Below, piece after piece: positions 38,255-47,392 of a stretch of DNA of 64,000 nt. Every line of letters starts with the position of its first letter. Within the stretch, counting starts at the first letter, position 1. The notes beneath the pieces were generated by a model. The model ran no database searches and had not been told where the DNA came from. It saw only the letters and a program-made list of their open reading frames with translations. The translations under genes were made by a program, and so were the position numbers. The stretch covers positions 248,001-312,000 of the forward strand of contig NZ_PQVF01000005.1 in NCBI RefSeq assembly GCF_002920915.1. Direction: 5' to 3'. The DNA is from Solitalea longa. Lineage in GTDB: Bacteria > Bacteroidota > Bacteroidia > Sphingobacteriales > Sphingobacteriaceae.

Positions 38255-39451
38255 ATGAAAAGAAGAGATTTTATACGAAATACGGCTTTAGCATCCGGTG
38301 CTTTAATGATTCCATCATTCTTAAAACCTCTTGAATTAATGGCTGCGGGCAATTTGGGATTCAAACGGTTGGTGATCATACAGCTATCTGGAGGAAATGA
38401 TGGCCTTAATACCATTGTTCCATTTGGGGACGATAGTTATTATAAAAAACGCCCCTCTTTAAGTGTTGGTGCAAGTGAAATCATAAAATTGACGGACATG
38501 CAAGGTTTTAACCCTGATATGGCATCGCTTAAAGAAATCTATGACCAGGGCTGGATGAGTATCGTTAATGGCGTTGGATACCCAAACCCGGACCGGTCAC
38601 ATTTTCGCTCAATGGACATTTGGCAAACCGCCAGCTCCTCAAACGAGTATCTCTCAAACGGATGGATCGGCCGATATCTTGATTCAAACTGTTCGGATTG
38701 TAGCAGTCCACACACCGCCATTGAGGTAGACGATTCATTATCCCTGGCGTTGAAAGGTGTTGCTCATAAAGGATTGGCGGTAAAAAACAGTCAGCAATTA
38801 TACCGGACAACGCGCGAGCCGTTCTTTAGGCTCGAAGCCGATAATGCTAAACAGAACATGCTTTCAGAAGACAATCTGGGCTATCTATACAAAACAATGA
38901 TTGAGACCTGTTCCTCAGCAAAATATATAAATGATACAGCTAAAATCTATAAAAACACTGCGTTTTATCCTATCTCTGCCTTTGCCAATGAGCTAAAAAC
39001 CATTGGCACATTTATAAATTCAGGCTTGAGTACCAAAATTTATTATGTATCACTTAGTGGTTTCGATACACATATAGCCCAAAAAGGTCAGCAGAATCGG
39101 TTATTAAAAATCTATTCAGAGGCCGTGTCGGCATTTATCAAAGATTTAAAACAGGCCAATAATTTAGATGACACTTTGGTGATGACCTTTTCTGAATTTG
39201 GCAGAAGAGTAGCTCAAAATGCAAGTGGCGGAACCGACCATGGAACGGCCAATAATTTGTTCTTGTTTGGTGGTAAGCTTAAAAAAGCGGGAATTTATAA
39301 TAATACTCCTGATCTTGAAGATTTGGACAATGGGGATTTAAAGTATCAGGTTGATTTCAGAGAAGTTTACGCTACTGTTTTAGATAAATGGTTGGGAGTA
39401 AAAAGTGAACCGCTATTAAATGGTCAGTTCAATACTTTGGGGATAATTTAA
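38255..39451 (+). CDS. DUF1501 family protein with Tat-like signal
   Basis: A 398-aa protein beginning MKRRDFIRNTALASGALMIP, a twin-arginine-type signal. The body carries IQLSGGNDGLNTIVPFGDD, NPDRSHFRSMDIWQTA and TFSEFGRRVAQNASGGTDHG, the metal-binding sulfatase/alkaline-phosphatase-like motifs of DUF1501. Partner of the DUF1800 gene directly upstream. Probably a folded, exported metal-dependent protein; substrate unknown. Confidence 0.93.
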   Translation: MKRRDFIRNTALASGALMIPSFLKPLELMAAGNLGFKRLVIIQLSGGNDGLNTIVPFGDDSYYKKRPSLSVGASEIIKLTDMQGFNPDMASLKEIYDQGWMSIVNGVGYPNPDRSHFRSMDIWQTASSSNEYLSNGWIGRYLDSNCSDCSSPHTAIEVDDSLSLALKGVAHKGLAVKNSQQLYRTTREPFFRLEADNAKQNMLSEDNLGYLYKTMIETCSSAKYINDTAKIYKNTAFYPISAFANELKTIGTFINSGLSTKIYYVSLSGFDTHIAQKGQQNRLLKIYSEAVSAFIKDLKQANNLDDTLVMTFSEFGRRVAQNASGGTDHGTANNLFLFGGKLKKAGIYNNTPDLEDLDNGDLKYQVDFREVYATVLDKWLGVKSEPLLNGQFNTLGII

Positions 39452-39569
39452 TGCCATAAAAAAAGGGCCTTTTCGCATTGGCCCCCACCGCTTTCGCGTA
39501 TCTGGATTTGTCTCGATGGCTATTTATACAGTACAACAAATGTACTGTAAATCATTGAAATAATAGAAT

Positions 39570-39791
39570 TTATTTTAGCCTCAGGTCATCAAAGTTATCG
39601 AACAAGTCGTCCCAGTGTTCATGCAATTTATCACTAAAACGAATAGAAGAACTTGAATGATTGCTTTCAATCTCTTTATTAATTCTATTACTAGGAGGTT
39701 CGATATGAAAAATTAGTGTTGATTTTTCTTTCTCTTTTAATGATTTGAACCTCAGTCGGGCAGTTGTGGGGTTGTTTTTTACATTTCTCAT
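39570..39791 (-). CDS. Small hypothetical protein
   Basis: A 73-aa, charged, soluble protein starting MRNVKNNPTTARLRF and ending FDNFDDLRLK. No family was recognised. It is transcribed leftward, away from the TPR peptidase gene. Composition is plausible for a real protein and no larger ORF competes, but there is no homology evidence. Confidence 0.45.
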   Translation of the reverse strand: MRNVKNNPTTARLRFKSLKEKEKSTLIFHIEPPSNRINKEIESNHSSSSIRFSDKLHEHWDDLFDNFDDLRLK

Positions 39792-40006
39792 GAGCGTTTT
39801 CTTTTTTTTATCAAAATAAGACTATGAAATAAACTGCCTGACAATTTTCTATTAACATTTTATTAAGGCGGTTTTCATTATAAAATTTTGACTTGGTGTA
39901 TAATTTACAAACTTTCTTCTAAAAAAATTTGACATTTTGCAATTCAGATAGGAATTTAACGTCAAATTCATATCCGATCAGATAAATTAAATTATTTAAC
40001 CTAACG

Positions 40007-42877
40007 ATGAAGACAAAAGAAGTTTGTTTAGTTGCCTTTTTTACCACAATTTGTTTAAAGTCGGTAGCAATAAACCCTGACAGTACATTAACTGCAAAAC
40101 AGTTACTGGATAAAGAAAGAGCCGCTGTATTAGTCAACAAAGAGCTAAAGCCAGAACCCAAAATTGAGCGCATGCTTAAATTAGGGATGTGGAAAGAAGC
40201 CTTACCATTATTAACTGCTGACAAAAATCCGGGAAATGATTTTCGGCTATTAAATGCCGAATATTATCTAATGACCAACGATTTCAAAAAAGCAGATTCT
40301 CTTGTGTCGGTGGTTCTGGATAGAAGGAAAGAAAATCCAAAAGCATTGCTGTTAAAAGCACAATTGCAAACATGGGCCTGGAAACTGGATGCCGCAGCGC
40401 AAACATGCGAACAGTTAATGCTTTTAAAAGATAAACCACTTTATGCAGAGACGATGATTCAACTGGGGCAGATTCGTTTATTGCAAAAAAGATATGATGA
40501 CGCCTTAAAAATTGCTAAAGATATTGAATCTCAGTATCCTCAAAATGCCGAAGGCTGGCTACTTGAGTCAGATATACTATTCTGGAATCAGAAACCCGAT
40601 TTAGCGGAAGTTCCCTTAAAAAAATCACTCGAACTCGATCCCTTCAATGCAGATGCACGGTATAACTATGGTTATGCCATATGGAGAAGAGGAGATGCTC
40701 GTCAGCTTACAAAAATGGAAGAGCAATGGCAGTTGGCTATCGATTTAAATCCATTGCATTTTAAAACACATTGGCATTGGGGTAACGGTCATACCACACA
40801 AACCTATCTTCAATATTCCGCCACAGATGATAAAGCTGTAAAAGAGGAACTTTCAAAAACGGAAGAACTTATAAAAAAACATCAGCTTAAGGACGCTATT
40901 GAGCAAACCCGAAATGTGGAGAAAAAATACCCTAATTCGGTAATACCAGCCATGGTGCGGGCCTCGGCTTATTACATGGCTTTTGACATGGAAAGAAAAA
41001 TGCGATTAGATTCAGCTCAATCCATTTTTCTGCAAATACTTGCTAAAAAGAAAAACTATGGCCCGGCTCATAACGGATTAGCAGCTGTAATAAAGTCGAA
41101 ACGCATTCCTTATCTTTCAAGCTATGACTCTTTAGAAACCGTACTGAAAGGGCTGAGTATTCCAAATGAGAGATCTTTCAGTGAAGTTTTTCCAGATCTG
41201 ATATATTACACTGGAGAAACCGCCAAAAAATGGATCGTTAACCAACTTTACACATCTTCAGCCTATTTCCCCTTGCTTTCCAAGCAAAAACTGACCTTTG
41301 CTGTGCCTCCTTTGCATACCAGTTTGGCAACGGCTATGCATAACAGCTATTTTAACTCTGCTACTACTTTTGATAATCGCCAATGGATGGATATTCGCGG
41401 TGTGGGTAGTGGAGCAGCGGGAATTGAATATGTTGAAAGAGGGGCTTATGGAGAGAGAAATGTTTTGCTGCATGAGTTTGTTCATTTGTTTCACCTACAG
41501 GTTTTAACGGATTCCGAGAAACGCAAGATCCGTGAGCTTTACCTAAAAGCCATGGCCGAAAACCGTATGCTCGATTATTATTCGGCCAATAATGAACATG
41601 AATATTATGCGCAGGCCTACCCTGCTTATTTTGAGGCCGAAAAAGTTCATCCTTTAGATTTTAAGTCGATGTGCAACACCGCCGATCTTAAGGCAAAAGA
41701 TCCAAACCTTTACCAGTTCATCGAGAGTGTGGTAAAAAAAGAAAAGTCGGCCGTTAACGGAAATACACAGGCTATGAAAAGTAATTGGGCACAGGTTTAT
41801 CTCAACCTTTTCAACGAAAACGGTAAAATAGCCTTGCTCGATACCGCATTAAACTATGATAAAGATTACCTCCCCGCCCTATTGGCGTATGCGGATGCTA
41901 AATCACTGGAAGGCAATTTTGCTAGTGCTCAATCGATGATCAGCAAGGCAGAAAGCGTAAATGCTAATTATGCGCCATTATACATTTCAAAAGCCCGTTT
42001 AAGTGAAGCGCAATCCTTAAAACAAGGAAATGCATCAGCCTCCCTTCAAACTGAAAAAGATCTATACCTTAAAGCATTATCGCTTGAAACCGATCCAATG
42101 GTAAAAGCTGATCTGATTAATACTATAGAACATTTTTACGTTAAAAGTGCCTTTATAGCTGATGCCATTTTAACTGCAGAAGACTATGTTAAAACAGCTC
42201 CAGTGGTTTCAACCTATTTAAGGGATATAAAAGATGAACAAATTGCCTTTGCGGCATTGTTGCGTGCCCAACTTGGATACAATGACGCTTTAGCTGTTCT
42301 AAAAAAACAAGCAGATCAAAAGCCTCAAAATTTTGAATTGCTGGGTCAGTATACAGATGCACTAGCCGTCAATAAAAAATATGATGCTGCCATTGCAGCA
42401 CTTCAATCGTCACAAAAAATATTAAATGCCGCCGGCACTCCCCGATTAGATTACACGCTGCGTATTGCCGAATACTACTATCAAAGCGGGGATGCTGATT
42501 CGGCATCTTATTTTATTGATCCGTTAATTAAAAATCAAAAAGCGATTTCAGGTTACCAAACCCGATTTATTCGCCTTTTAGCTAATTTGAATAAAATAAA
42601 AATAGCTGAAGGGTTGTTTGATGCCTTACCTATTGCTTCTGATAATTTTTCAAAAGCCGATTATTACTATACAAAAGCGAAAATTAGAGAAGGCAAAGGT
42701 GAAATGATTGAAGCGTCGGAAGAATATAAACAAGCCATTGTGTATAATCCATATCACTTTAATGCGGTTTTCGATCTGATGAAATACTATCGTGCCATGG
42801 GATATAACAAAGAGTCGAATGCCCTTTATGAAAAGTTAATGGACTTAAAAATAAAACCCGGACCAACTTTTAGATAA
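40007..42877 (+). CDS. TPR protein with an HExxH metallopeptidase-like site
   Basis: A 956-aa exported protein (signal peptide to about residue 22). TPR units occur in the N-terminal third (for example NPKALLLKAQLQTWAWKLDAA, YPQNAEGWLLESDILF) and the C-terminal third. Between them, near residues 487-495, is LLHEFVHLFH, a zincin HExxH motif, followed about 40 residues later by NNEHEYYAQAYPAYF, which could supply a third ligand Glu. This suggests a gluzincin-like peptidase embedded in repeat domains. Transcribed alone, with a terminator downstream. Activity is not proven. Confidence 0.8.
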   Translation: MKTKEVCLVAFFTTICLKSVAINPDSTLTAKQLLDKERAAVLVNKELKPEPKIERMLKLGMWKEALPLLTADKNPGNDFRLLNAEYYLMTNDFKKADSLVSVVLDRRKENPKALLLKAQLQTWAWKLDAAAQTCEQLMLLKDKPLYAETMIQLGQIRLLQKRYDDALKIAKDIESQYPQNAEGWLLESDILFWNQKPDLAEVPLKKSLELDPFNADARYNYGYAIWRRGDARQLTKMEEQWQLAIDLNPLHFKTHWHWGNGHTTQTYLQYSATDDKAVKEELSKTEELIKKHQLKDAIEQTRNVEKKYPNSVIPAMVRASAYYMAFDMERKMRLDSAQSIFLQILAKKKNYGPAHNGLAAVIKSKRIPYLSSYDSLETVLKGLSIPNERSFSEVFPDLIYYTGETAKKWIVNQLYTSSAYFPLLSKQKLTFAVPPLHTSLATAMHNSYFNSATTFDNRQWMDIRGVGSGAAGIEYVERGAYGERNVLLHEFVHLFHLQVLTDSEKRKIRELYLKAMAENRMLDYYSANNEHEYYAQAYPAYFEAEKVHPLDFKSMCNTADLKAKDPNLYQFIESVVKKEKSAVNGNTQAMKSNWAQVYLNLFNENGKIALLDTALNYDKDYLPALLAYADAKSLEGNFASAQSMISKAESVNANYAPLYISKARLSEAQSLKQGNASASLQTEKDLYLKALSLETDPMVKADLINTIEHFYVKSAFIADAILTAEDYVKTAPVVSTYLRDIKDEQIAFAALLRAQLGYNDALAVLKKQADQKPQNFELLGQYTDALAVNKKYDAAIAALQSSQKILNAAGTPRLDYTLRIAEYYYQSGDADSASYFIDPLIKNQKAISGYQTRFIRLLANLNKIKIAEGLFDALPIASDNFSKADYYYTKAKIREGKGEMIEASEEYKQAIVYNPYHFNAVFDLMKYYRAMGYNKESNALYEKLMDLKIKPGPTFR

Positions 42878-42888
42878 GCTATTTAAAC

Positions 42889-42927
42889 TTAAAATGGCTC
42901 CCCGATTTAACGGGGAGCCATTTTTTA
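42889..42927. terminator. Bidirectional terminator
   Basis: AAAATGGCTCCCCG (42891-42904) pairs with CGGGGAGCCATTTT (42911-42924) and continues into Ts. It ends both the TPR peptidase gene and the convergent rbfA gene. Confidence 0.88.
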
Positions 42928-43296
42928 TTCCTCATCACCTGACTTAGGTTGTTTTTCAATTTCGTCAAAGAGTTTGTTCATTTTCATCACATATTCTTGT
43001 GTGTCATCAACAAAAAACTCTAACTCAGGAATTACCCTAACCTGGTCTTTAATTCTTTTTCCAAGTTTATACCTGATCTCACTTTGCTGGGCTCGCACAC
43101 CATTAATTGCTTGTTGTGCTGTTGTTGTATTTAAAAAGCTTAAATAAACCCGGGCCATTCCTAAATCAGGGGTTACCCTTACTTTAGTTACCGTTACAAA
43201 GTTATTGGGGAAAAGGCTGTTTCCTTCCTGTTGAAAAAGATCGGCTAAGTCCTTCTGAATTTGGCGGGCAAATTTCAATTGTCTTTTCGATTCCAT
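42925..43296 (-). CDS. rbfA: Ribosome-binding factor A
   Basis: A 123-aa protein with the RbfA KH-like fold: RQLKFARQIQKDLADLFQQE, VTVTKVRVTPDLGMARVYLS and the terminal IPELEFFVDDTQEYVMKMNK. It binds the free 30S subunit and helps mature 16S rRNA. It is divergent from the S4-domain gene, so two translation-related genes share an intergenic region. Confidence 0.95.
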   Translation of the reverse strand: MESKRQLKFARQIQKDLADLFQQEGNSLFPNNFVTVTKVRVTPDLGMARVYLSFLNTTTAQQAINGVRAQQSEIRYKLGKRIKDQVRVIPELEFFVDDTQEYVMKMNKLFDEIEKQPKSGDEE

Positions 43297-43402
43297 CTTC
43301 TCAATTTCTTTATTTTAAAATCCAAATCCAAACAGACCTGGCTGTTTTTTATTAACAGTCAAAGGTAACAACCTAAAAGCATTTTCTATTGTGCTTTTAC
43401 CC

Positions 43403-43410
43403 TATCTTTG
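43403..43410 (+). promoter_or_regulatory. Putative -7 box of the S4-domain gene
   Basis: TATCTTTG matches TAnnTTTG and is 18 bp before the start codon. The -33 region lacks a good TTTG. Confidence 0.45.
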
Positions 43411-43428
43411 TTTCTTATTCTATAAAAT

Positions 43429-43635
43429 ATGACTTCTTTTAAAATCAATTCAGAATATATCGAACTTATCAAGTTATTAAAAGCCAGTGGCAATGCCGAA
43501 AATGGTGGACACGCCCAAGCCCTGGTGGATGCTGGTGAAATTCGCGTTAATGGTGAAATTGAAAAACGCAAAAGAGCAAAATTAAAGCCCGGTGATAAAG
43601 TTGAAACCCCTCAGGGTATTATAAATTTAGAGTAA
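43429..43635 (+). CDS. S4-domain RNA-binding protein (YaaA/YbcJ-like)
   Basis: A 68-aa protein that is essentially a single S4 domain: EYIELIKLLKASGNAENGGH, ALVDAGEIRVNGEIEKRKRAK and LKPGDKVETPQG. S4 domains bind structured RNA such as rRNA or tRNA. It faces rbfA across a 132-bp gap. Exact RNA target unknown. Confidence 0.9.
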   Translation: MTSFKINSEYIELIKLLKASGNAENGGHAQALVDAGEIRVNGEIEKRKRAKLKPGDKVETPQGIINLE

Positions 43636-43665
43636 GTTTTCTTTCAATAATCAATTTTTAATTTT

Positions 43666-44460
43666 TTACGGACGATACGGCTTGTAAACTTCGCGTTGCA
43701 GCTCAGGGTTTTGCATTGATTTATAATGTACCAAAACTCTAAACATTAATTTAAATGAGTGCCATTTAAGCAAAGTCACCATTCTTACGGCCTCAAAGGG
43801 GAAAACCAGGCTATACCAGAATAAATTAATGGCACTTAGTTTTCTTTTTTTACCCATCATGGTACTAACAAAAACCCTTCGTCCATCTTTGTTTTGATCA
43901 TCGATTTTAATTGAAAACGATTTATTGGGTACTTCCAGGTTGAAATGTACATTTTCATCATTCTCAATAAATGGGGAACCGTAAAGTTTTGGTGTGTCTA
44001 AATAAAAACGTTGTCCGCGTAAATTTTCCTTACCAATAAAGTAGTTCCTCTTTTCGCCCGATTTATGGTTAACCTCCACAATTGAACATAGTGGATCATT
44101 ATATTCATCGAGTAAAAAGTAAAACGATACCGGATTAAATAAATACCCAAATGTGCACACATTACTTAAGAGCATAATTTGTTTATCATCCACATCAACG
44201 CCGTTTTCTTTAAAGCATTCGGTAATGTATTCCTTTAATGGAACGACTTTTTGCTCATCATCATCAGTTGAAATAATGTGGTCGGCATCTCTAAAGTTGA
44301 AGAAATTAAACCTGTTTCGACTAAAGAACCAGCGTTTTCGTGCTATTTTATCAATCTCATCTAGGTTTAAATAAAACATTAGGTTACCATAATGAAACTT
44401 GCTCTTTCGTGGCTCCAGCCGGTCGTGCATAATCAAACATTCGTACAAACAAGAATTCAT
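43666..44460 (-). CDS. DUF1365 family protein
   Basis: A 264-aa protein with the DUF1365 motifs LEPRKSKFHYGNLMFYLNLDE, FGYLFNPVSFYFLLDE and VNHKSGEKRNYFIGKEN. DUF1365 genes are usually linked to a flavin oxidoreductase of the COG2907 type and to cyclopropane- or other fatty-acid-modifying enzymes. Here the oxidoreductase gene lies upstream on the same strand, but a rightward 53-aa gene and a terminator intervene. Function inferred: lipid modification. Confidence 0.88.
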   Translation of the reverse strand: MNSCLYECLIMHDRLEPRKSKFHYGNLMFYLNLDEIDKIARKRWFFSRNRFNFFNFRDADHIISTDDDEQKVVPLKEYITECFKENGVDVDDKQIMLLSNVCTFGYLFNPVSFYFLLDEYNDPLCSIVEVNHKSGEKRNYFIGKENLRGQRFYLDTPKLYGSPFIENDENVHFNLEVPNKSFSIKIDDQNKDGRRVFVSTMMGKKRKLSAINLFWYSLVFPFEAVRMVTLLKWHSFKLMFRVLVHYKSMQNPELQREVYKPYRP

Positions 44461-44532
44461 AGAAGTTTTATTTAATATTTAACTTATTTTTTAATCAGGC
44501 TTTTATATTTTTGCGCTAAATATTTAAAAACT

Positions 44533-44694
44533 ATGTTGTCAACATTAGCTGCATATCTGGCACCTGCTCAATACGTAATTCCAACGGTTATTTGCCTGGG
44601 TTTAATTCTTCCTATTTGCATTATTTTAGTTTTCGAGAAACAGCGTAAAAGCGAATTGGAAAACCCAACACACCACGAAGAAGATCATCATTAA
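44533..44694 (+). CDS. Small single-helix membrane protein (53 aa)
   Basis: An ATG at 44533 opens a 53-codon frame ending TAA at 44692-44694. The protein has one long hydrophobic helix (VIPTVICLGLILPICIILVF) and then a charged tail rich in Glu and His ending HHEEDHH. A -7-like TATTTTTG lies at 44506-44513 and a terminator follows directly, so it has the layout of a complete small transcription unit. The His/Glu-rich tail could bind metal. Family not recognised. Confidence 0.65.
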   Translation: MLSTLAAYLAPAQYVIPTVICLGLILPICIILVFEKQRKSELENPTHHEEDHH

Positions 44695-44699
44695 TAGTT

Positions 44700-44734
44700 G
44701 AAAAGGGTTGAGATAGCTATTCAGCCCTTTTCTG
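44700..44734. terminator. Bidirectional terminator
   Basis: GAAAAGGG (44700-44707) pairs with CCCTTTTC (44725-44732) around a 17-nt loop, between the 53-aa gene and the convergent oxidoreductase gene. Confidence 0.7.
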
Positions 44735-46036
44735 TTATAAAACCTTCATTTCCGGCATTTTATTTTTCTGACTGTGAAGAACTGCCTCTGAACAGCTAAT
44801 AGCTGATTTGTAGGTTTCTTCATAAAGCCCATTTTTGAAATAACTACCACAGAAGAAAGTTGTTTTATCTCTGTCTTCAAATTCTGGTAATTGATTTAGT
44901 TTCGACAACTGTTCCTGCGTTTTTAGTGTTTTTAAATCAAAAAGCGGAAGTTCCATTTCAAGCGCACCCAGCACTTTTTTATTGTCTATTTTTCCTGAAT
45001 CATTGATAGAAACAAAGTAATTACCGCTTAACCCGGCTTTTTCAAACCGGTTTACCCATTTAACCAGAGAAACCCTTCCTGCCTCTTCCATGCGATAATT
45101 GAAAGCTGCCCATGCACGTTTATTTATGGGCATTACACTTTCATCACTGTGTACCAAAACTTTGTTTTTCTCGTACTTAAAATTTCTTAGCAAGCTGTAT
45201 TCCAAATTTGTAGCATCGTCTTCTAAAATGCGTAAAGCCTGATTGGCATGGCAGGCAAATATTATCTTATCAAATTTTTCAACCGAACCATCTTCAAAAA
45301 ACAACACAACAATCATCCGTCCATATTCAAGTTGTCGTTTTACAAAACGTACTTTTTTATTCTTTTTTAGGTTGGGAAAATCCAGCTTTTGAGTGAGCAA
45401 TGTCCAATTCTCCGGTGTCAACCAATTATTCCTGCTGTTTTGATCAGAGCCGATAAGTTTTCTTAAATACTGAATAGTTAATATGGCCGGGAAATCGGCT
45501 GCTTTATGAAAGGGAACGGCCCAAATAATAGCGCTGATAGGGATTAAATAATTGTTCAGCAACCCGGCACTTAGCCCTTTTTCCCTAGCGTATTGCTTTA
45601 GTGTATGATTACTATAATTTACTTCATTTATGTCAGAAAGACAATTATTGTGGAAACGTTTTATGTGGAAATAAAGCTGGAGTTGCTTGCCATCGAAAAC
45701 TCTTTTTGGTTGTGCAAAAAAGGCGTTGATATTTTCTTCTCCATACTCCAAACCAAAGCGTTGCTGTTGTATTCCAAATGATACTGAGGCCGGTTTTAGC
45801 GGTATCTGTAACTTATTAAACAACTGAATAATGTTACTATCGACAGTTTCATTAATTGCATTGAAAGTAACATCAACTGTTAACTGATCCTGATGCTTAT
45901 TAATTGAGAATGTTTTGGTTTGACCAAAAGACTGATCCTTTTCTTCAAATATTGTAATATCAAAATGCTCTTTAAGATGGTACGCTGCTCCCAATCCGGC
46001 CAAGCCAGATCCAATGATTGCTACTTTTTTCTTCAT
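44735..46036 (-). CDS. FAD-dependent amine oxidase-like oxidoreductase (COG2907-like)
   Basis: A 433-aa flavoprotein starting KKVAIIGSGLAGLGAAYHL with the Rossmann FAD motif, then ITIFEEKDQSFGQTKTF. Later segments IIFACHANQALRIL and FCGSYFKNGLYEETYKSAIS correspond to the C-terminal FAD region of the NAD/FAD-binding protein family often linked with DUF1365. In those clusters it is thought to act on unsaturated or modified acyl chains. Here a fatty-acid desaturase lies nearby and no cyclopropane synthase is present. Substrate unknown. Confidence 0.85.
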   Translation of the reverse strand: MKKKVAIIGSGLAGLGAAYHLKEHFDITIFEEKDQSFGQTKTFSINKHQDQLTVDVTFNAINETVDSNIIQLFNKLQIPLKPASVSFGIQQQRFGLEYGEENINAFFAQPKRVFDGKQLQLYFHIKRFHNNCLSDINEVNYSNHTLKQYAREKGLSAGLLNNYLIPISAIIWAVPFHKAADFPAILTIQYLRKLIGSDQNSRNNWLTPENWTLLTQKLDFPNLKKNKKVRFVKRQLEYGRMIVVLFFEDGSVEKFDKIIFACHANQALRILEDDATNLEYSLLRNFKYEKNKVLVHSDESVMPINKRAWAAFNYRMEEAGRVSLVKWVNRFEKAGLSGNYFVSINDSGKIDNKKVLGALEMELPLFDLKTLKTQEQLSKLNQLPEFEDRDKTTFFCGSYFKNGLYEETYKSAISCSEAVLHSQKNKMPEMKVL

Positions 46037-46173
46037 ATAAGTGCCATTACTGATGATTTAATGACACACTAAAAGTAGTCCAAATAAAATCAAATAGCCC
46101 TGACACAGTGCATTTTACGTATAAATACGCATCCGTTTTTAACTCTTTTTTTCTTTCCTTTATTTAGAAATTG

Positions 46174-46199
46174 CCCCCAATAATCCTGATTATTGGGGT
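46174..46199 (-). terminator. Hairpin at the 3' end of the Rid gene
   Basis: CCCCAATAATC (46175-46185) pairs with GATTATTGGGG (46188-46198) with a 2-nt spacer. It overlaps the stop codon of the Rid gene; T-rich sequence follows on the minus strand after a few bases. Confidence 0.65.
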
Positions 46200-46576
46200 A
46201 AAATGGCCGTCGCTTCAATTTCCACTAGCAGTAGTGGATCTATCAGCGATTTAATTTCAATCATAGAGGTGGCTGGTTTTATATCTTTAAAAAATTCGGC
46301 ATGAGCTTTCCCTATTGCTTCCCATTGTTCAATATTTGTTACATACATTCGGGTGCGAACAACATCACACATAGAAGCTCCTGCCTTTTCGAGCGTCTCA
46401 CTTATTTTATGTAAAATGGTTTTAGTCTGAAGATAAAAATTATTGATGCCCACAATTTTTCCGTCAACTATAGCCGTTGTTCCCGAAACTTCGATAATGT
46501 TTCCAATCTTAACTGCACGGCTGTAGCCCACAATATCTTCCCATTTGGCACCTGAACTAATGTTTTCTCTTTTCAT
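46190..46576 (-). CDS. Rid (YjgF/YER057c/UK114) family protein lacking the usual catalytic arginine
   Basis: A 128-aa protein of the Rid superfamily: [19 protein letters not shown] at the start and [20 protein letters not shown] at the end. In RidA the sequence equivalent to PAT is P-A-R, whose Arg binds the imine carboxylate. Here that position is Thr, as in Rid branches that do not deaminate imines. So a classical 2-aminoacrylate deaminase role is unlikely. Next to the desaturase gene, but a terminator separates them. Confidence 0.85.
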   Translation of the reverse strand: MKRENISSGAKWEDIVGYSRAVKIGNIIEVSGTTAIVDGKIVGINNFYLQTKTILHKISETLEKAGASMCDVVRTRMYVTNIEQWEAIGKAHAEFFKDIKPATSMIEIKSLIDPLLLVEIEATAILPQ

Positions 46577-46606
46577 TGTATTTGTTTTTTTATTGATAAC
46601 AGGTAA

Positions 46607-46636
46607 AAATAAAAATCCCGCTCGTGGCGGGATCGT
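46607..46636 (-). terminator. Terminator after the desaturase gene
   Basis: ATCCCGC (46615-46621) and GCGGGAT (46627-46633) with a 5-nt loop. On the minus strand it is followed by TTTTTATTTTT, a standard intrinsic terminator. Confidence 0.82.
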
Positions 46637-46645
46637 TTTAATAAT

Positions 46646-47392
46646 TTAAGCGGTAGTTTTTCTAAGTTGAATAATTCTAATCCAATGTAATACTATCATC
46701 ACAGGATAAACCGGATCGAATTCCCACCATTTTTTAGCAAAATTCGGGCTGTTTGGATATTTATGATGGTTGTTTTGAAACAGCTCACCAAGCATTAAAA
46801 ACTCAATTGGAGTGGTATTTTTTGATTTATCACCATTATCATAGTTTGAGTATCCATATTTGTGACCACACCAGTTAACTACAGCTCCGTGAATGGGTCC
46901 CATTAACCAATGAATAGGTAATAACAAAAAGAAAAAGGGAGAATAGCCTAAGCCAAAAATAAAATAGGCATATATAGCCACGTAAATTATCCCAATTGAA
47001 CTTCGGGTTATTATCGAATCACCCACCTTATCCAGCCATCTCCACTCAGGATAGTTTCCTTTAAACTCATTTTCCGGTTCTTTTAACCTGGTTACATATG
47101 CATTATAAATACGACGGGTTTCCAGCATCATCGACCAAACGTCATCAAAAAAATGGGGTGAATGAGGATCCTTCTCAGTATCGGAATATGCATGATGCAT
47201 GCGGTGCATTATGGCATAAGCACGTGGATTCAAGAACGATGATCCCTGAAACAAAAATGTAAGGAAATAAAATGTACGCTCCCAAAATTTACTGGTACTA
47301 AACATTTTATGCGACGCGTAACGATGTAAGAAAAAGGTTTGAAAAAAAAGTGACAAAAACCAATGACACAAAAAGAAAATTAAAATGGGCAC
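46646..47392 (-). CDS. Fatty-acid desaturase (acyl-CoA/acyl-lipid delta-9 type)
   Basis: A 248-aa integral membrane protein with the three histidine boxes of di-iron desaturases: HRYASH (about residue 24), HRMHH (about 63) and NNHHKYPNS (about 208). Four or so membrane helices surround them. It introduces a double bond into acyl chains of membrane lipids using oxygen. Shorter than typical 300-aa acyl-CoA desaturases but complete in its boxes. The upstream region holds a long hairpin that could modulate expression. Confidence 0.9.
   Translation of the reverse strand: MPILIFFLCHWFLSLFFQTFFLHRYASHKMFSTSKFWERTFYFLTFLFQGSSFLNPRAYAIMHRMHHAYSDTEKDPHSPHFFDDVWSMMLETRRIYNAYVTRLKEPENEFKGNYPEWRWLDKVGDSIITRSSIGIIYVAIYAYFIFGLGYSPFFFLLLPIHWLMGPIHGAVVNWCGHKYGYSNYDNGDKSKNTTPIEFLMLGELFQNNHHKYPNSPNFAKKWWEFDPVYPVMIVLHWIRIIQLRKTTA

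Noticed and set aside
39456-39500. GGGCC...GGCCC hairpin after the DUF1501 gene
   Set aside because: No T run follows the stem, so I cannot support a terminator; left out of the feature list.
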